From Pseudomonas congelans (GTDB lineage Bacteria; Pseudomonadota; Gammaproteobacteria; Pseudomonadales; Pseudomonadaceae): DNA of 64,000 nt. The translations under genes were made by a program, and so were the position numbers. The DNA is taken from positions 406,345 through 470,344 of the forward strand of contig NZ_FNJH01000002.1 of assembly GCF_900103225.1 (NCBI RefSeq), in the 5' to 3' direction. Shown piece by piece: positions 29,244 to 40,000 of this stretch. The notes beneath the pieces were generated by a model, which saw nothing but the letters and a program-made list of their open reading frames with translations, ran no database searches and had not been told where the DNA came from. The number at the start of each line of letters is the position of its first letter. The stretch's first letter is position 1.

Positions 29244-30254
29244 TCATTGAGTAAATACCTCGATCAAGCGAGGTGCTATGGCGGGCAACGGACAGATTTC
29301 CACGGCAGCATCAATCGCTGCGGCAGCCTTGGGCATGCCATACACAGCAGAACTGGCCTGATCCTGAGCGATGGTCAGAAACCCCCGCTCGCGCATGGCC
29401 TTGAGCCCCTGTGCACCGTCGCGCCCCATCCCTGTCAACAGAACGCCGACCGCTTCGCCATTCCAATAACGGGTAACGCTCTCGAAAAACACATCAATCG
29501 AGGGCCTGTAAACTTCATTCACCGGCTCCGCCGTGTAGGCCAGCGTGCCGTCCTTGAGCAAACGGATATGATGATTGGTGCCCGCCAGCAACACCACCCC
29601 CGGCTGTGGCGTTTCGCCCTCCCTTGCCAGACGTACCGGCAGACCGGAGGCCGAGCTCAACCAGTCGGCCATACCGGCAGCGAAGACCTGATCGACGTGC
29701 TGCACAAGGACAATCGCCGCCGGGAAGCTCACCGGAAGCCCCTTGAGCAGAATCTCCAGCGCCGCAGGCCCGCCTGCCGAAGAGCCGATCGCCACGAGCC
29801 GGTCGCGTTTCGAGGGCGGGGAAGCCGGTGCCGCCGCAACTCGGGCAAGGCCGACACGCTGACCGATCAGCCAGTCGATATTGAGGATCTTGCGCAGCAG
29901 TGGCGCCGCCGCCTCCTTGGGATTGGGACCACCGATGGCCGGCGTGTCCACCACATCCAGCGCGCCGTGCCCCATCGCTTCGAACACGCGGCGCATGTTC
30001 TGCTCGCGGTCGACGGTTACGATGACGATGGCGCAGGGTGTTTCGGCCATGATCCGGCGCGTGGCTTCCACGCCATCCATCACCGGCATGATCAGGTCCA
30101 TCAGGATCAGATCCGGGGTCTGCTCGACACAACGCTGCACGGCGTCGGCACCATTGGAGGCCACCCAGATGATCTGGTGCGCGGGCTCGAAGGCCAGCGC
30201 GCGACGCAGGGCTTCGATGGCCATTGGCATATCGTTGACAATGGCAATCTTCAT
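29244..30254 (-). CDS. wspF: WspF, CheB-like methylesterase
   Basis: 336 residues: receiver domain with D53 in LILMDLIMPVMDG, then the CheB esterase with serine in AIGSSAGGPAALEIL, His in VLVQHVDQVF and Asp in LLTGMGRDGAQGL. Demethylates WspA and so damps WspE; loss of WspF is the classic cause of constitutive WspR activity (wrinkly spreaders). This copy looks intact. Overlaps wspE by 4 bp. Confidence 0.96.
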   Translation of the reverse strand: MKIAIVNDMPMAIEALRRALAFEPAHQIIWVASNGADAVQRCVEQTPDLILMDLIMPVMDGVEATRRIMAETPCAIVIVTVDREQNMRRVFEAMGHGALDVVDTPAIGGPNPKEAAAPLLRKILNIDWLIGQRVGLARVAAAPASPPSKRDRLVAIGSSAGGPAALEILLKGLPVSFPAAIVLVQHVDQVFAAGMADWLSSASGLPVRLAREGETPQPGVVLLAGTNHHIRLLKDGTLAYTAEPVNEVYRPSIDVFFESVTRYWNGEAVGVLLTGMGRDGAQGLKAMRERGFLTIAQDQASSAVYGMPKAAAAIDAAVEICPLPAIAPRLIEVFTQ

Positions 30255-32620
30255 CCTTGCGCGTCTCCTATCAATTCGACAACAGCATCGAGCAAGGCAT
30301 CATCGTGGAAACTGGCTTTGGCCAGGTAATAATCGGCGCCGGCGTCCAGGCCGCGACGCCGGTCTTCTTCGCGGTCCTTGTAGGACACGACCATGACCGG
30401 CAAGGACTGCAAGCGGGTATCGCGGCGCAACAGGGTCACCAGCTCGATACCGTCCATACGCGGCATGTCGATGTCGGTAATCAGCAAGTCGAAGTCCTCG
30501 GCGCGCAGCGCGTTCCAGCCGTCCATTCCGTCTACGGCCACCGACACGTCGTAACCTCGACTGAGCAGAAGCTTGCGCTCCAGCTCGCGCACGGTCAAAG
30601 AATCATCGACCACCAGCACGCGCTTGCGTGAAGCCAGATCTACCTGACGATTGCGTCGATCAATGCGCTCCAGACGGCCGGTATTCAGGAGTTTTTCCAC
30701 CGAGCGCAGCATGTCTTCGACATCGATGATCAACACCACCGAGCCGTCGTCCAGCAAGGCCCCTGCCGAAACGTCCTGAACCTTGCCCAGGCGCGGATCG
30801 AGCGGCATCACCACCAGCGTGCGCTCACCGATGAAGCGTTCGACGGCCACGCCATAAACAGCGTCGCGCTCGCGAATCACCACGACCTTGAGCGTTTCTC
30901 CGGCCTTCTGCGCAGGCGGCCGGTTCAACAGTTGGCTGGCCGAGACCAGCCCCACATGACGCTCTTCATCCCAGAAATGCTGACGCCCTTCCAGCTGCAG
31001 AATGTCGTCAGGCTGCAGGTCGCGCATGCGCTCGATATGCGCAAGCGGAAAGGCGTAGGCTTCACCGCCCACCTCCACAACCAGGCTGCGCACCACTGAA
31101 AGCGTCAGCGGCAGTTCAATTCTGAAACGGCTGCCCTCGCCCGCCCATTGCTGCAGCTCCACGCTGCCATGCATTTGGCGAACCATATGCTGCACGGCAT
31201 CAAGGCCGACCCCTCGGCCGGAAATCTGCGTGACCTTGTCGCGCATGCTGAAGCCCGGCAGGAACAGAAAACTCAGCAGTTCCTCTTCGCTCAACTGCGC
31301 GGCGGTCTCGGCAGGCGAAAGCTTGCGGTCGACGATACTCTGGCGCACACGCTCAAGGTCCACGCCGCCACCGTCGTCGCTCAACTCGACGACCAGCAAG
31401 CCGGCCTGATGCGAGGCCTGCAGACGAATCAGACCTTCAGGGTCCTTGCCGGACGCCACGCGTTTCTCGGGCGATTCGATGCCGTGGTCCACGGCGTTGC
31501 GCAACAGATGGGTCAATGGCGCATCGAGCTTTTCCAGCACATCGCGATCAACCTGCGTCTTCTCGCCTTCGATCTGCAAGCGGACCTGTTTGCCCAGTTC
31601 ACGCCCCAAGTCGCGGACCATGCGTGCCTGGCCGTTCAGTACATCGGCGAAAGGTCGCATGCGGCAGGCGAGCGCCGTGTCGTATAGCAGCTGCGCACGT
31701 TGCGCCGACTGCCAGCCGAACTCGTCCAGCTCGGCAGTGTGCCGGGCCAACACCTGTTGCGCCTGGGACAAGAGATTGCGCGCGTCTTCCAGGGCTTTTT
31801 GCACATCGGCCGAAGGACCTTCCTCGCCAAAGCTGGCGCCCAGTACTTCAAGCGCACGATCGCTGCTGCTTTGCAGGCGCTTGAGCCGCTGCATACCGGC
31901 CAGCAGCGGCTTGAGGCGCTGAGTTTCGACCAGCGATTTGCTGGACATGTCCAGCAGCCCGTTGAGGCGCTCGGCGGTGACTCGCAAGACCCGCTCGCCA
32001 CCTTCGGCCACACGCCGTTCACGCAACGGCGTAAACGGCGCTTCAGGTTCCGGGACAGGCATGGCGGCTGGATTGGCGGGCACTGGCGAGTCAACAGCCG
32101 AGGGCTCAGGCACGGACTCCGGCACAGCTGCCCCGCTGGACGTCTCGAACTGCAGCATGGCGCTGGCAAGCAAAGCGTCCGAGGCAGGGTCCGGCAGTGG
32201 CGTACTGACCGCGCGCGCTGCGCCGGCGCCGGAAGACAGCAACGCATTGAGCCTTTCGACGTAACTGTCGATATCAGGCTGACCAATACCGTCGCTGCCT
32301 GGCGTGGCGATACGCATCAACAGATCAGTACCCGACAGCAACGCGTCGATATGTTCGGCCTGAAGCAGCAGTCGCCCTTCCTGGGCGCTGACCAGACAGT
32401 CTTCCATCACATGCGCGACGCTCACGCCGAAATCGACGCCGACAATCCGCGCTGCGCCTTTGAGCGAATGCGCGGCACGCATGCAGGCTTCCAGCTGATC
32501 CGCCTGGGTCGGGTTACGTTCGAGTGCCAGCAGGCCCGCACTCAGTACCTGAGTCTGCGCGTCGGCTTCCAGCGTGAACAGTTCGAACAGCGAGGCGTCA
32601 CGCATTTGATCTGGCGTCAT
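30251..32620 (-). CDS. wspE: WspE, CheA-type hybrid kinase
   Basis: 789 residues. Order: HPt with His51 (AAHSLKGAARIVG), linker rich in Pro and Ala, dimerisation and HATPase domain (HLLRNAVDHGIESPEKR, DDGGGVDLE, GRGVGLDAV), CheW-like domain, and a C-terminal receiver with D716 (LLITDIDMPRMDG). Phosphorylates WspR and WspF. ATG 32620 overlaps the wspD stop by 4 bp, so I rejected a longer frame to 32689. Confidence 0.96.
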   Translation of the reverse strand: MTPDQMRDASLFELFTLEADAQTQVLSAGLLALERNPTQADQLEACMRAAHSLKGAARIVGVDFGVSVAHVMEDCLVSAQEGRLLLQAEHIDALLSGTDLLMRIATPGSDGIGQPDIDSYVERLNALLSSGAGAARAVSTPLPDPASDALLASAMLQFETSSGAAVPESVPEPSAVDSPVPANPAAMPVPEPEAPFTPLRERRVAEGGERVLRVTAERLNGLLDMSSKSLVETQRLKPLLAGMQRLKRLQSSSDRALEVLGASFGEEGPSADVQKALEDARNLLSQAQQVLARHTAELDEFGWQSAQRAQLLYDTALACRMRPFADVLNGQARMVRDLGRELGKQVRLQIEGEKTQVDRDVLEKLDAPLTHLLRNAVDHGIESPEKRVASGKDPEGLIRLQASHQAGLLVVELSDDGGGVDLERVRQSIVDRKLSPAETAAQLSEEELLSFLFLPGFSMRDKVTQISGRGVGLDAVQHMVRQMHGSVELQQWAGEGSRFRIELPLTLSVVRSLVVEVGGEAYAFPLAHIERMRDLQPDDILQLEGRQHFWDEERHVGLVSASQLLNRPPAQKAGETLKVVVIRERDAVYGVAVERFIGERTLVVMPLDPRLGKVQDVSAGALLDDGSVVLIIDVEDMLRSVEKLLNTGRLERIDRRNRQVDLASRKRVLVVDDSLTVRELERKLLLSRGYDVSVAVDGMDGWNALRAEDFDLLITDIDMPRMDGIELVTLLRRDTRLQSLPVMVVSYKDREEDRRRGLDAGADYYLAKASFHDDALLDAVVELIGDAQG

Positions 32621-33306
32621 GTGAGGCTCCGATACACCGCCGACAACAACTCTTCTTCGTCCAGCCAGCGCAGGCTGCGGCCTTTCCATTGCAGAACGCC
32701 ACGGGTGAAACGGGCGTTGGCGTGCGTGCCGGATGCCGAAGCGGCCTCCAGCTCACGCTCGTCGATGGCGTGAATGCCGTCCACCTCGTCGACCGGCACC
32801 ACCACCGGGCCGCCTTCGACGCTCACGATCAGCATGCGCGGCACCACCCGCGCCGACGGGGTATTCACAACGGTGCTGTCCAGCCCGAGCAGCTCGACCA
32901 GTGAAATGCACGCTACCAGAGCGCCGCGTACATTGGCGACACCCAGCAACGCACGCGAGCGCTGGTGTGGCAGTGAATGGATGGTCTGGCTGAGAGCGAC
33001 TTCAGAGAGGCAGCGCGACGCAAGGCCCAGCCACTCTTCGCCAAGACGGAATACCAGAATCGAACGGGTCTCGATATCGCGCAGCAACACCGAACCCTGA
33101 AAATGCTCAGGCGACTCCTGGGCCAGCGAATAGCGATCCAGCAAACGAGTCGCAGCAGCCGAATAAACCGCGCAGTTGCGGCAGTGAATGTGCTCTGCAA
33201 GCAATGGGCATGAGCGATCGCCATGAATCCCGATGCGGTTCCAGCAATCATCGAGATCCACCGCCTGATCATGGGTGAGACTGGAAAAACCGGACACGCC
33301 CGCCAT
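32617..33306 (-). CDS. wspD: WspD, CheW-like adaptor
   Basis: 229 residues with a CheW domain (residues about 75-215: ILVFRLGEEWLGLASRCLSEV..., LLGVANVRGALVACISLVELLGL). An N-terminal Cys/His-rich stretch (CPLLAEHIHCRNCAVYSAAATRLLD) could bind a metal. Couples WspA to WspE. The start overlaps the wspC stop by one base. Confidence 0.94.
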   Translation of the reverse strand: MAGVSGFSSLTHDQAVDLDDCWNRIGIHGDRSCPLLAEHIHCRNCAVYSAAATRLLDRYSLAQESPEHFQGSVLLRDIETRSILVFRLGEEWLGLASRCLSEVALSQTIHSLPHQRSRALLGVANVRGALVACISLVELLGLDSTVVNTPSARVVPRMLIVSVEGGPVVVPVDEVDGIHAIDERELEAASASGTHANARFTRGVLQWKGRSLRWLDEEELLSAVYRSLT

Positions 33307-34586
33307 CAGTGGTTTCCTTGTTTATTCGCGCCACGCGCAGCGCGGTCCTGCAGACGGCGTGCGCCGGCAGTGTCACCCTGAGCAGCCAGCAATGCTGCCA
33401 GTTGGGCCAGCGATTCGGAATGCTGCGGTTGCAGATACAGCGCCTTGCGATAAAAGCCCTGCGCCTGTGGCACAAGGCCTTCCACTTCGCTGAGCAGACC
33501 CAGCCAGTAAAACACCTGCGCGACCGGCTCATGCTGCTGCAGATAACGCTCGCATGCAGCCCGCGCCTCGGCACTTTTGCCTTCGTTGGCCAGCCCCGCA
33601 ATTTTGTCGAGCAATGCCGACACATCGCTATTGCCCGCCGCAGCGACGGGTTTCGCAATAGGCGCAAATGCCGCGGATGTGCGCGGCGCAGGTCGTGGTG
33701 CGACCGCTCTGGCAGGTGCCTCGACGACAGGACGGGGTGCAACGGGTGCAGGGACCTGCCTGGGCGTCGGAGCCGGCACCGCAGCCTCGACAGGTGCGTG
33801 CTGGAAGGCGAACGACTGGGCGATACCTATCGAACGCATGCCGATACCAGCCAGCAGGTTGCCCTCCGCCGGACCGATAAACAGCAGGCCGTCTTCACGG
33901 GTCAGTTGTTTGAGCACCTTGAACACATGTTGCTGGGTCTGCCGATCGAAATAGATCACCAGATTGCGGCAGAAGACGATGTCATAGGCCGCTTGCGAAA
34001 CGAGTTTCGGGTCGAGCAGGTTGCCCGGCTGAAAACTCACACAGGCGCGAACACTGTCAGCGATTTCAAAGCCGTCAGCGACCGGATTGAAATAGCGCTC
34101 GCGATAACTGATGTCGCTGCCACGGAACGAGTTTTTGCCGTAAACACCGTGCTCGGCCTTGGCAATCGAAACAGGGCTGATATCGATGGCATCGACCTTG
34201 AATTGCCTGGCGTCGACCCCCGCGTCGAATAACGCCATGGCGATGGAATACGGTTCCTCACCGGTCGAGCACGGCAGGCTGAGGATGCGCAAGGGGCGCA
34301 CACCGGCAAGACTGGCGATACGCTCGCGGGCCAGCATGCCCAGGGTGACAAACGATTCGGGATAACGAAAGAACCAGGTCTCAGGCACGATCACCGCTTC
34401 GATCAGCGCCTGCTGCTCCTGCGGCGACGAGACCAGCAGATGCCAGTAGGCATCACTGTCAGCGCAGTGGGCGGCCGTCGCACGCTGACGCAAGGCACGC
34501 TCGATGATCGCCTCGCCGACGGACGTCACATCCAGGCCGATACGCTCCTTGAGAAAGCTGAAGAAGCGCGAGTCATCCACCTTCAT
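33306..34586 (-). CDS. wspC: WspC, CheR-like methyltransferase with TPR tail
   Basis: 426 residues. CheR N-terminal helices, then SAM motif LSLPCSTGEEPYSIAMALFDAG and FCRNLVIYFD, a Pro/Ala-rich linker at about 270-320, and tetratricopeptide repeats to the end (VAQVFYWLGLLSEVEGLVPQAQGFYRKALYLQPQHSESL). Methylates WspA glutamates. Overlaps wspB by 4 bp. Confidence 0.95.
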   Translation of the reverse strand: MKVDDSRFFSFLKERIGLDVTSVGEAIIERALRQRATAAHCADSDAYWHLLVSSPQEQQALIEAVIVPETWFFRYPESFVTLGMLARERIASLAGVRPLRILSLPCSTGEEPYSIAMALFDAGVDARQFKVDAIDISPVSIAKAEHGVYGKNSFRGSDISYRERYFNPVADGFEIADSVRACVSFQPGNLLDPKLVSQAAYDIVFCRNLVIYFDRQTQQHVFKVLKQLTREDGLLFIGPAEGNLLAGIGMRSIGIAQSFAFQHAPVEAAVPAPTPRQVPAPVAPRPVVEAPARAVAPRPAPRTSAAFAPIAKPVAAAGNSDVSALLDKIAGLANEGKSAEARAACERYLQQHEPVAQVFYWLGLLSEVEGLVPQAQGFYRKALYLQPQHSESLAQLAALLAAQGDTAGARRLQDRAARGANKQGNH

Positions 34587-35119
34587 TGCGCGTCCTCGAG
34601 CAGCTCGAGGTCAATCGGCGGTACCGGATACAACAACTCGCGGACCGGCTCGCTCAACAGCTCATGAACGTGAATCCACTGCAACAGGCCCTGCTCATCC
34701 TCACGCACCGGTCCGAGGTACGGTGACAGGCGATTGTCCAGCCCGTAGGCCTTGAACTGCGCAACCGGGCAGCGCAGCGTTTCGGTCGCCTGTTCCAGAA
34801 TCAGCCCGAGCAATTGCGCCGGGTGCGCGTCGTCGTAGCGATAATGCACCAGCACCATTCGCGTACTGGTGCGCGAGCGCGCCGGCTGGCCGGAATTCAG
34901 TGCACTGATGTCAATCACCGGCACGATCTCGCCGCGGTGGGCAAAGATTCCCGCTACCCAGTGAGGTGCCCGGGCAATGCTCTTGAGCTTCACACGCGGC
35001 AGGATTTCAGCGATCTCGGTCGCGTCCAGCGCATAGCGGTCCTCGCCGATGCAAAACAGCAGAAAGAGCTTGCTGGCGGTCAGTGGCGTGCCATTGCGCC
35101 TCGGCGATTGATCGCTCAT
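34583..35119 (-). CDS. wspB: WspB, CheW-like adaptor
   Basis: 178 residues, single CheW domain (FLLFCIGEDRYALDATEIAEILP... WVAGIFAHRGEIVPVIDISALNSG). ATG 35119 has GAAGG six bases upstream and lies 7 bp after the wspA stop; a longer frame to 35152 overlaps wspA and is not used. Confidence 0.94.
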   Translation of the reverse strand: MSDQSPRRNGTPLTASKLFLLFCIGEDRYALDATEIAEILPRVKLKSIARAPHWVAGIFAHRGEIVPVIDISALNSGQPARSRTSTRMVLVHYRYDDAHPAQLLGLILEQATETLRCPVAQFKAYGLDNRLSPYLGPVREDEQGLLQWIHVHELLSEPVRELLYPVPPIDLELLEDAQ

Positions 35120-35126
35120 TGAGCCT

Positions 35127-36749
35127 TCAGACCTTGAATCGCGAAACGCCACTGCGCAGCCCGACCGCGACCTGACTCAACTCGTCGATGGCGAAACTGG
35201 CTTGACGCAGTGAGTCGACGGTCTGGCTGCTGGCATCCGCCAGTTGCACCAGCGCCTGATTGATCTGTTCGGCGCCGGTGGCTTGCGCCTGCATGCCTTC
35301 GTTGACCATCAGCACACGGGGTGCCAGTGCCTGAACCTGATGAATGATCTGCGACAATTGCTCGCCGACCTGAGTGACCTCGAACATGCCGCGGCGCACC
35401 TCTTCGGAAAACTTGTCCATGCCCATCACGCCAGCAGATACCGCCGACTGGATTTCCCGCACCATCTGTTCGATGTCATAAGTGGCGACGGCAGTCTGGT
35501 CGGCGAGGCGACGCACCTCGGTGGCAACCACTGCAAACCCGCGACCGTACTCACCGGCCTTCTCGGCCTCGATGGCGGCATTGAGCGACAGCAGGTTGGT
35601 CTGGTCGGCGACCTTGACGATGGTGACAACGACCTGATTGATGTTACCGGCCTTCTCGTTGAGAATCGCCAGCTTGGCGTTGACCAGATTGGCAGCGCCC
35701 ATCACCTGATGCATGGTGTCTTCCATGCGTGCCAGCCCCTGCTGGCCGGAACCGGCGAGAACCGACGCCTGATCCGCCGCCGAGGTGACTTCGGTCATGG
35801 TCCGCACCAGGTCCCGCGAGGTGGCGGCGATTTCCCGCGACGTGGCGCCGATCTCGGTGGTGGTTGCAGCGGTTTCGGTGGCGGTGGCCTGCTGCTGACG
35901 TGACGTTGCAGCGATCTCGGTGACCGAGGTAGTGACCTGTACCGAGGAGCGCTGCGCCTGCGCAACCAGCGCGGTGAGCTCGGTGACCATGTCGTTGAAG
36001 CCGGTCTCGACCGCATTGAACTCGTCCTTGCGCGACAGGCTCAGACGGGTACTCAAATCCCCTTTGCGCATGACGTCCAGGATGCTCACGATCAATTGCA
36101 TCGGGGCCATGATCGAACGCATCAGCAACAGCCCGCAGGCCGCAGCCGCCAGCACGGCAACCAACAGCGACAGGATCATGCTGACCTTGGCACCCAGCAC
36201 AGCGTTGACGATATTGGTGGTGGACTGGTCAGCCAGTTGTTTGTTGGCAACAATCAGCTCGTTGAGTTGCTTGCGCCCTTCAGTCCAGATCGGATTGAGC
36301 TCGCCGTAAAACTCACCGCGAGCGCCCGCATAATCGCCACGTTCGTATTTGGTATGGACATCAGCGAGCATGCGCGAATAGGCCTCGCGGCGCTTCTCGA
36401 AGACCGCAAAGCTGGACCTGTCCACCTCATCGAAAATGGACTTCTTGTAGCCGTCCATCTGCAACTGAAGGCTGTCGTCGAAACCCTGAAACTGATCCTT
36501 TTCCTGCTTGGTCAGCGGCCGCCCCTGCCCTTCGGCAATCAGCTCCAGCGTGCGGATGTAACTCTCGCCCCAGGCACTGCGCACCAGGGTGCTGTAGTAG
36601 ACACCAGGCAACGCATCGAGACGAACATCTTCCTCGCTGGACTCGATGGACAACAACCGTGAATAAGATACAACGACCATCAGTAGCATGATTGCGATGA
36701 TGACGGCGAAACTCGCCAGAATCCGTTGGCGCAAGGTCCAGTTCTTCAC
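35127..36749 (-). CDS. wspA: WspA, membrane-bound surface-sensing chemoreceptor
   Basis: 540 residues. Two membrane segments (about 10-30, ILASFAVIIAIMLLMVVV; and 188-212, SMILSLLVAVLAAAACGLLL) enclose a four-helix sensor domain, then HAMP and a signalling hairpin with tip QTNLLSLNAAIEAEKAGEYG. First gene of the wsp operon; reports surface contact. The 296 bp upstream is shared with the divergent LRR/NEL gene. Confidence 0.96.
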   Translation of the reverse strand: MKNWTLRQRILASFAVIIAIMLLMVVVSYSRLLSIESSEEDVRLDALPGVYYSTLVRSAWGESYIRTLELIAEGQGRPLTKQEKDQFQGFDDSLQLQMDGYKKSIFDEVDRSSFAVFEKRREAYSRMLADVHTKYERGDYAGARGEFYGELNPIWTEGRKQLNELIVANKQLADQSTTNIVNAVLGAKVSMILSLLVAVLAAAACGLLLMRSIMAPMQLIVSILDVMRKGDLSTRLSLSRKDEFNAVETGFNDMVTELTALVAQAQRSSVQVTTSVTEIAATSRQQQATATETAATTTEIGATSREIAATSRDLVRTMTEVTSAADQASVLAGSGQQGLARMEDTMHQVMGAANLVNAKLAILNEKAGNINQVVVTIVKVADQTNLLSLNAAIEAEKAGEYGRGFAVVATEVRRLADQTAVATYDIEQMVREIQSAVSAGVMGMDKFSEEVRRGMFEVTQVGEQLSQIIHQVQALAPRVLMVNEGMQAQATGAEQINQALVQLADASSQTVDSLRQASFAIDELSQVAVGLRSGVSRFKV

Positions 36750-37045
36750 AGTCAGCCCTCAAGAGTTCAACGACGGCGTCGGGCCGTGTTCAAGAAGCGG
36801 ACCGACGAACGGTCCAAACGGCGTGAGTATAGCCCAGCCGTCAAACGTTACATGGGTAATACAGAACGAAGTCACGGCCGCTATCGACCATCGCTCCTTT
36901 TCCCTCTTCATGTCTTGTCGGCCATCGTCACCACTACTTGAGCATCGGCCTTCAGAAACAGCGAGGGTACATAGATAGTTAACACTTGCACGGCAAGTCG
37001 CAGCCGTAAGCTTTGTCGCCTGTTCATTCACGACAAGGCACTTAA
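36750..37045. other. Divergent promoter region, wspA / LRR-NEL gene
   Basis: No gene supported. I looked on the + strand for a HrpL-type hrp box (GGAACC, 16-17 bp, CCACNNA) before the giant gene and found none; CCACTAC occurs near 36931 but without its partner. AAGG stands 7 nt before the ATG at 37046. Confidence 0.5.
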
Positions 37046-40000
37046 ATGCTGGATCTATCTCCGTCGGGCAAGGCGCCTGCGCTCCCGCATCTGCAACTGA
37101 TAAAAGACAAATCCCCCGCGTGGCTGCTTCAGGCTGAGCCGGCAACTCATGCAGCCTTGCGCAAGGCTTCGCGTCGCCCGGTGCAATGGCTGGCGAGCGC
37201 ACGTACGTCCAGCCCTGCTCAGGTCGCCGAGCTGCAGCGCCTGTATGCCGAGCACCGCGACCACGAGCAACAGGTTCGTCCGACGCTGGATCGCCTGTCG
37301 ACGCTGGAGGACTTCGCAAGGCCTCTGCTGACAGCCGCCATCAAGGATCGCTTCGGGCTGGAGGTGGACGTTGCCGACACCTGGCTGTTCCACGCCAGTC
37401 GTGCGCGACTCGACCAATCGTTCAATACGGCATCCAGAGACCCGGTAACACAGGCCAACATTGCCCTGAGGGCTGCAACCCAAAGCCTGCTCAAGGCAGC
37501 GCTGCAGAATTTCGAAGCCTGGGAAACAGCACCGGGCGCAATGGACTCCAGCACCGGCATCAAGGCCCAGGTGTTTTCTTCCTTTGAAATCCTCGGCCAA
37601 CAGATCACCGGCAAGTCCTTGCCCATTTCACCGACCGATTTTGCAGCGCTGTGCCGTGAGCTGGACCTGGGCGGCCGATACCAGGCGCATCTTCAGTCCG
37701 TCTTCAGCACACCTTTGACACCCGAGGAAACTGCAGACGCTGCGGCATCGAGACTGAGTCAGAGCTTTATGCAACTGGAATCATCGTCGATCCGGCTGCA
37801 GTTACAGATTGCATCCCTGCAACAACAGGTCAGCCCGGAGTTGCAAGGCGCCGTTCTGGACATTCTCGATGGCAAACAAGATGTCCGGCTCGATAACAGG
37901 CCAGTCAACTGCAGCGTACTGTGCCTGGGTGATATCGAACTAACCAGTATTCTGGTTATTGGCAAGGACCGGGATACTGCTACTCAGGCAGAACGGATTG
38001 TGGTGTATATCCCGGATGATCCCGTTGCGCCGCTGAAGGAGTACGACTCGGTCGAAGTGTTTATAAACGCATTGCGCGACCGGATGTTCATCAACGGCTA
38101 CCTGAACTTCTTCATGCGCTTCATACCTGCGCGCCATCGAAGTGCCTTGCTTGAAAAGTTGTCCGAGCGCCTGCACCCCAAAGTCAAGAAAGGCGGCATT
38201 TTCGAGCGTCAGTGGCTGGAGCGTGAAGCCGACCGAAACGCCCGACTCGACCTGAGAGAAAGCGTGCTGCAAGGTCCACTGCTGGACAACCTGTACGAGC
38301 GCAAACGCGCAGCCTTGCGCGACGACGCACTGTTTCATGGTGTACCCACCGCGGCGCAGGACCAGAAGACCTTCGATGAGCGTGTGCAGTACTTCATGGA
38401 CACCGCCTTCAATGTCCTGAATATCGCAGGCTTCGTCGTTCCGGTATTGGGCGAGGTGATGATGGCCGTTACCGCCATTCAGCTGGCTCACGAAGTGTAC
38501 GAGGGCGTGGAGAGCTGGGCCAAGGACGAGAAACGGCAGGCGTTCGCCTACCTGTTCGATGTGCTCGAGAACGTTGCGCTGATATCGGCGCTTGGCGCCG
38601 CAGCGACAGGCGCAGCAGGCATCCCCGCGGTACAGGCGCCCGAGTTCGTGACCAGCCTCAAGCCTGTGGATTTACCGGGTGGCACAACCCGCCTGTGGAA
38701 GCCTGACCTGACACCCTTTGCCCATGACATTGTCCTGCCCAAGGGGCTGCAGCCCGACGCTAAGGGCCTGTACACATGGCAAGGCAAACAATGGTTACCA
38801 CTTGAAGGACGCACCTATTCGGTCAGCCCTGCCGCCAACGGCGACGGTTACCTGATCAAGCATCCGACCCGCGTGGACAGCTACCAGCCCGCCTTGCGAC
38901 ACAACGGCGCGGGAGCATGGCTGCATGAGCTTGATCAGCCGCTGGAGATGGAAGGTCTGACCTTGTTTCGACGGCTGGGCTATTCCAGCGAAACGTTTTC
39001 CGACAGCACCGCCAGGCGCATCGTCAACGTCAGCAACACGCCTGAATCGGTGATGCGCGAGGCACTCGCCGATCAGCGTCGCCCTCCGGCATTGCTTGAG
39101 GACACGGCGCGCCGCTTCAAACTGGACCAGGAGATCAATCGTTTCATAGAGCAACTGGAAGCCAACGATGTAAACGCGGCGGCACCGCTTCAACTGGAGC
39201 TGCTGAGCCAGGACCGTGGCTGGCCGAGCAATCGCGCGCTGGTCCTGGTAGATGCCGAGGGCCGCACACTCCAGACATTCGCTCCGGTCTATCAGCCGGT
39301 CGCGGCTGACACCCTCGACATCACTGTGCGTGCCGATCAACCGGATGCCCTGCGCCAAGTGCTGGAAAAACTGAGCAACAACGAAATCCGCACCCTGCTC
39401 AACGAAGAGTTCGGCGCAGGTCAGCTCGGCATGTCACCGCGGCTGATCACGCTACGGGCACAATTGGCGGTACGCGCACGCGCCACCAGAGGCTGGCTGT
39501 TCGAATCCCGTTACCGCGCATTGAACGTCGCCGAGGCGCACGGAGCGCAAACCCTGCAAAAGGCATTTCCCGGCCTGCCAACGTTGGTTGCTCAGGAGCT
39601 GGCCAGCCACGCCTCGCCGGCAGAACGGCTGCAACTCACGACGGAACGCCGTGTGCCGCTACCCATTGCCGAAGAGGCCAGCGTCTATCTACAACAGGTG
39701 AGGCTGGCGCGAGCCTATGAAGGGCTTTATCTGACCTCGGCCTCCAGCGCTGACACCGACTGCCTTGCGTTGCACAGCCTTGCAGCACTGCCGCAATGGC
39801 CGTCACAGGTCAGGCTGGAGGTCCATGACCGGTATTTCGGTGGCCGGCTGATCGACAGCATCGGTCCCGAGGATGCGCCTGTGCGCAAAGTGCTGGTCAA
39901 GGACGGCAATCGTTACGAGACCCGTGACGCTGACGACCAGCACCTGCACGGGCTGGACGATCTTTACTCGTCCGTGCTGCACGCCCTGCCCGATGCCGAA

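Noticed and set aside
28179..30329. A 716-codon + strand frame opposite wspR and wspF
   Set aside because: Antisense to well-defined Wsp genes, rich in His, Arg and Gln, no known motif.
36750..37045. A HrpL hrp box before the LRR/NEL gene
   Set aside because: I found a CCACTAC but no GGAACC at 16-17 bp spacing, so there is no support for HrpL control.
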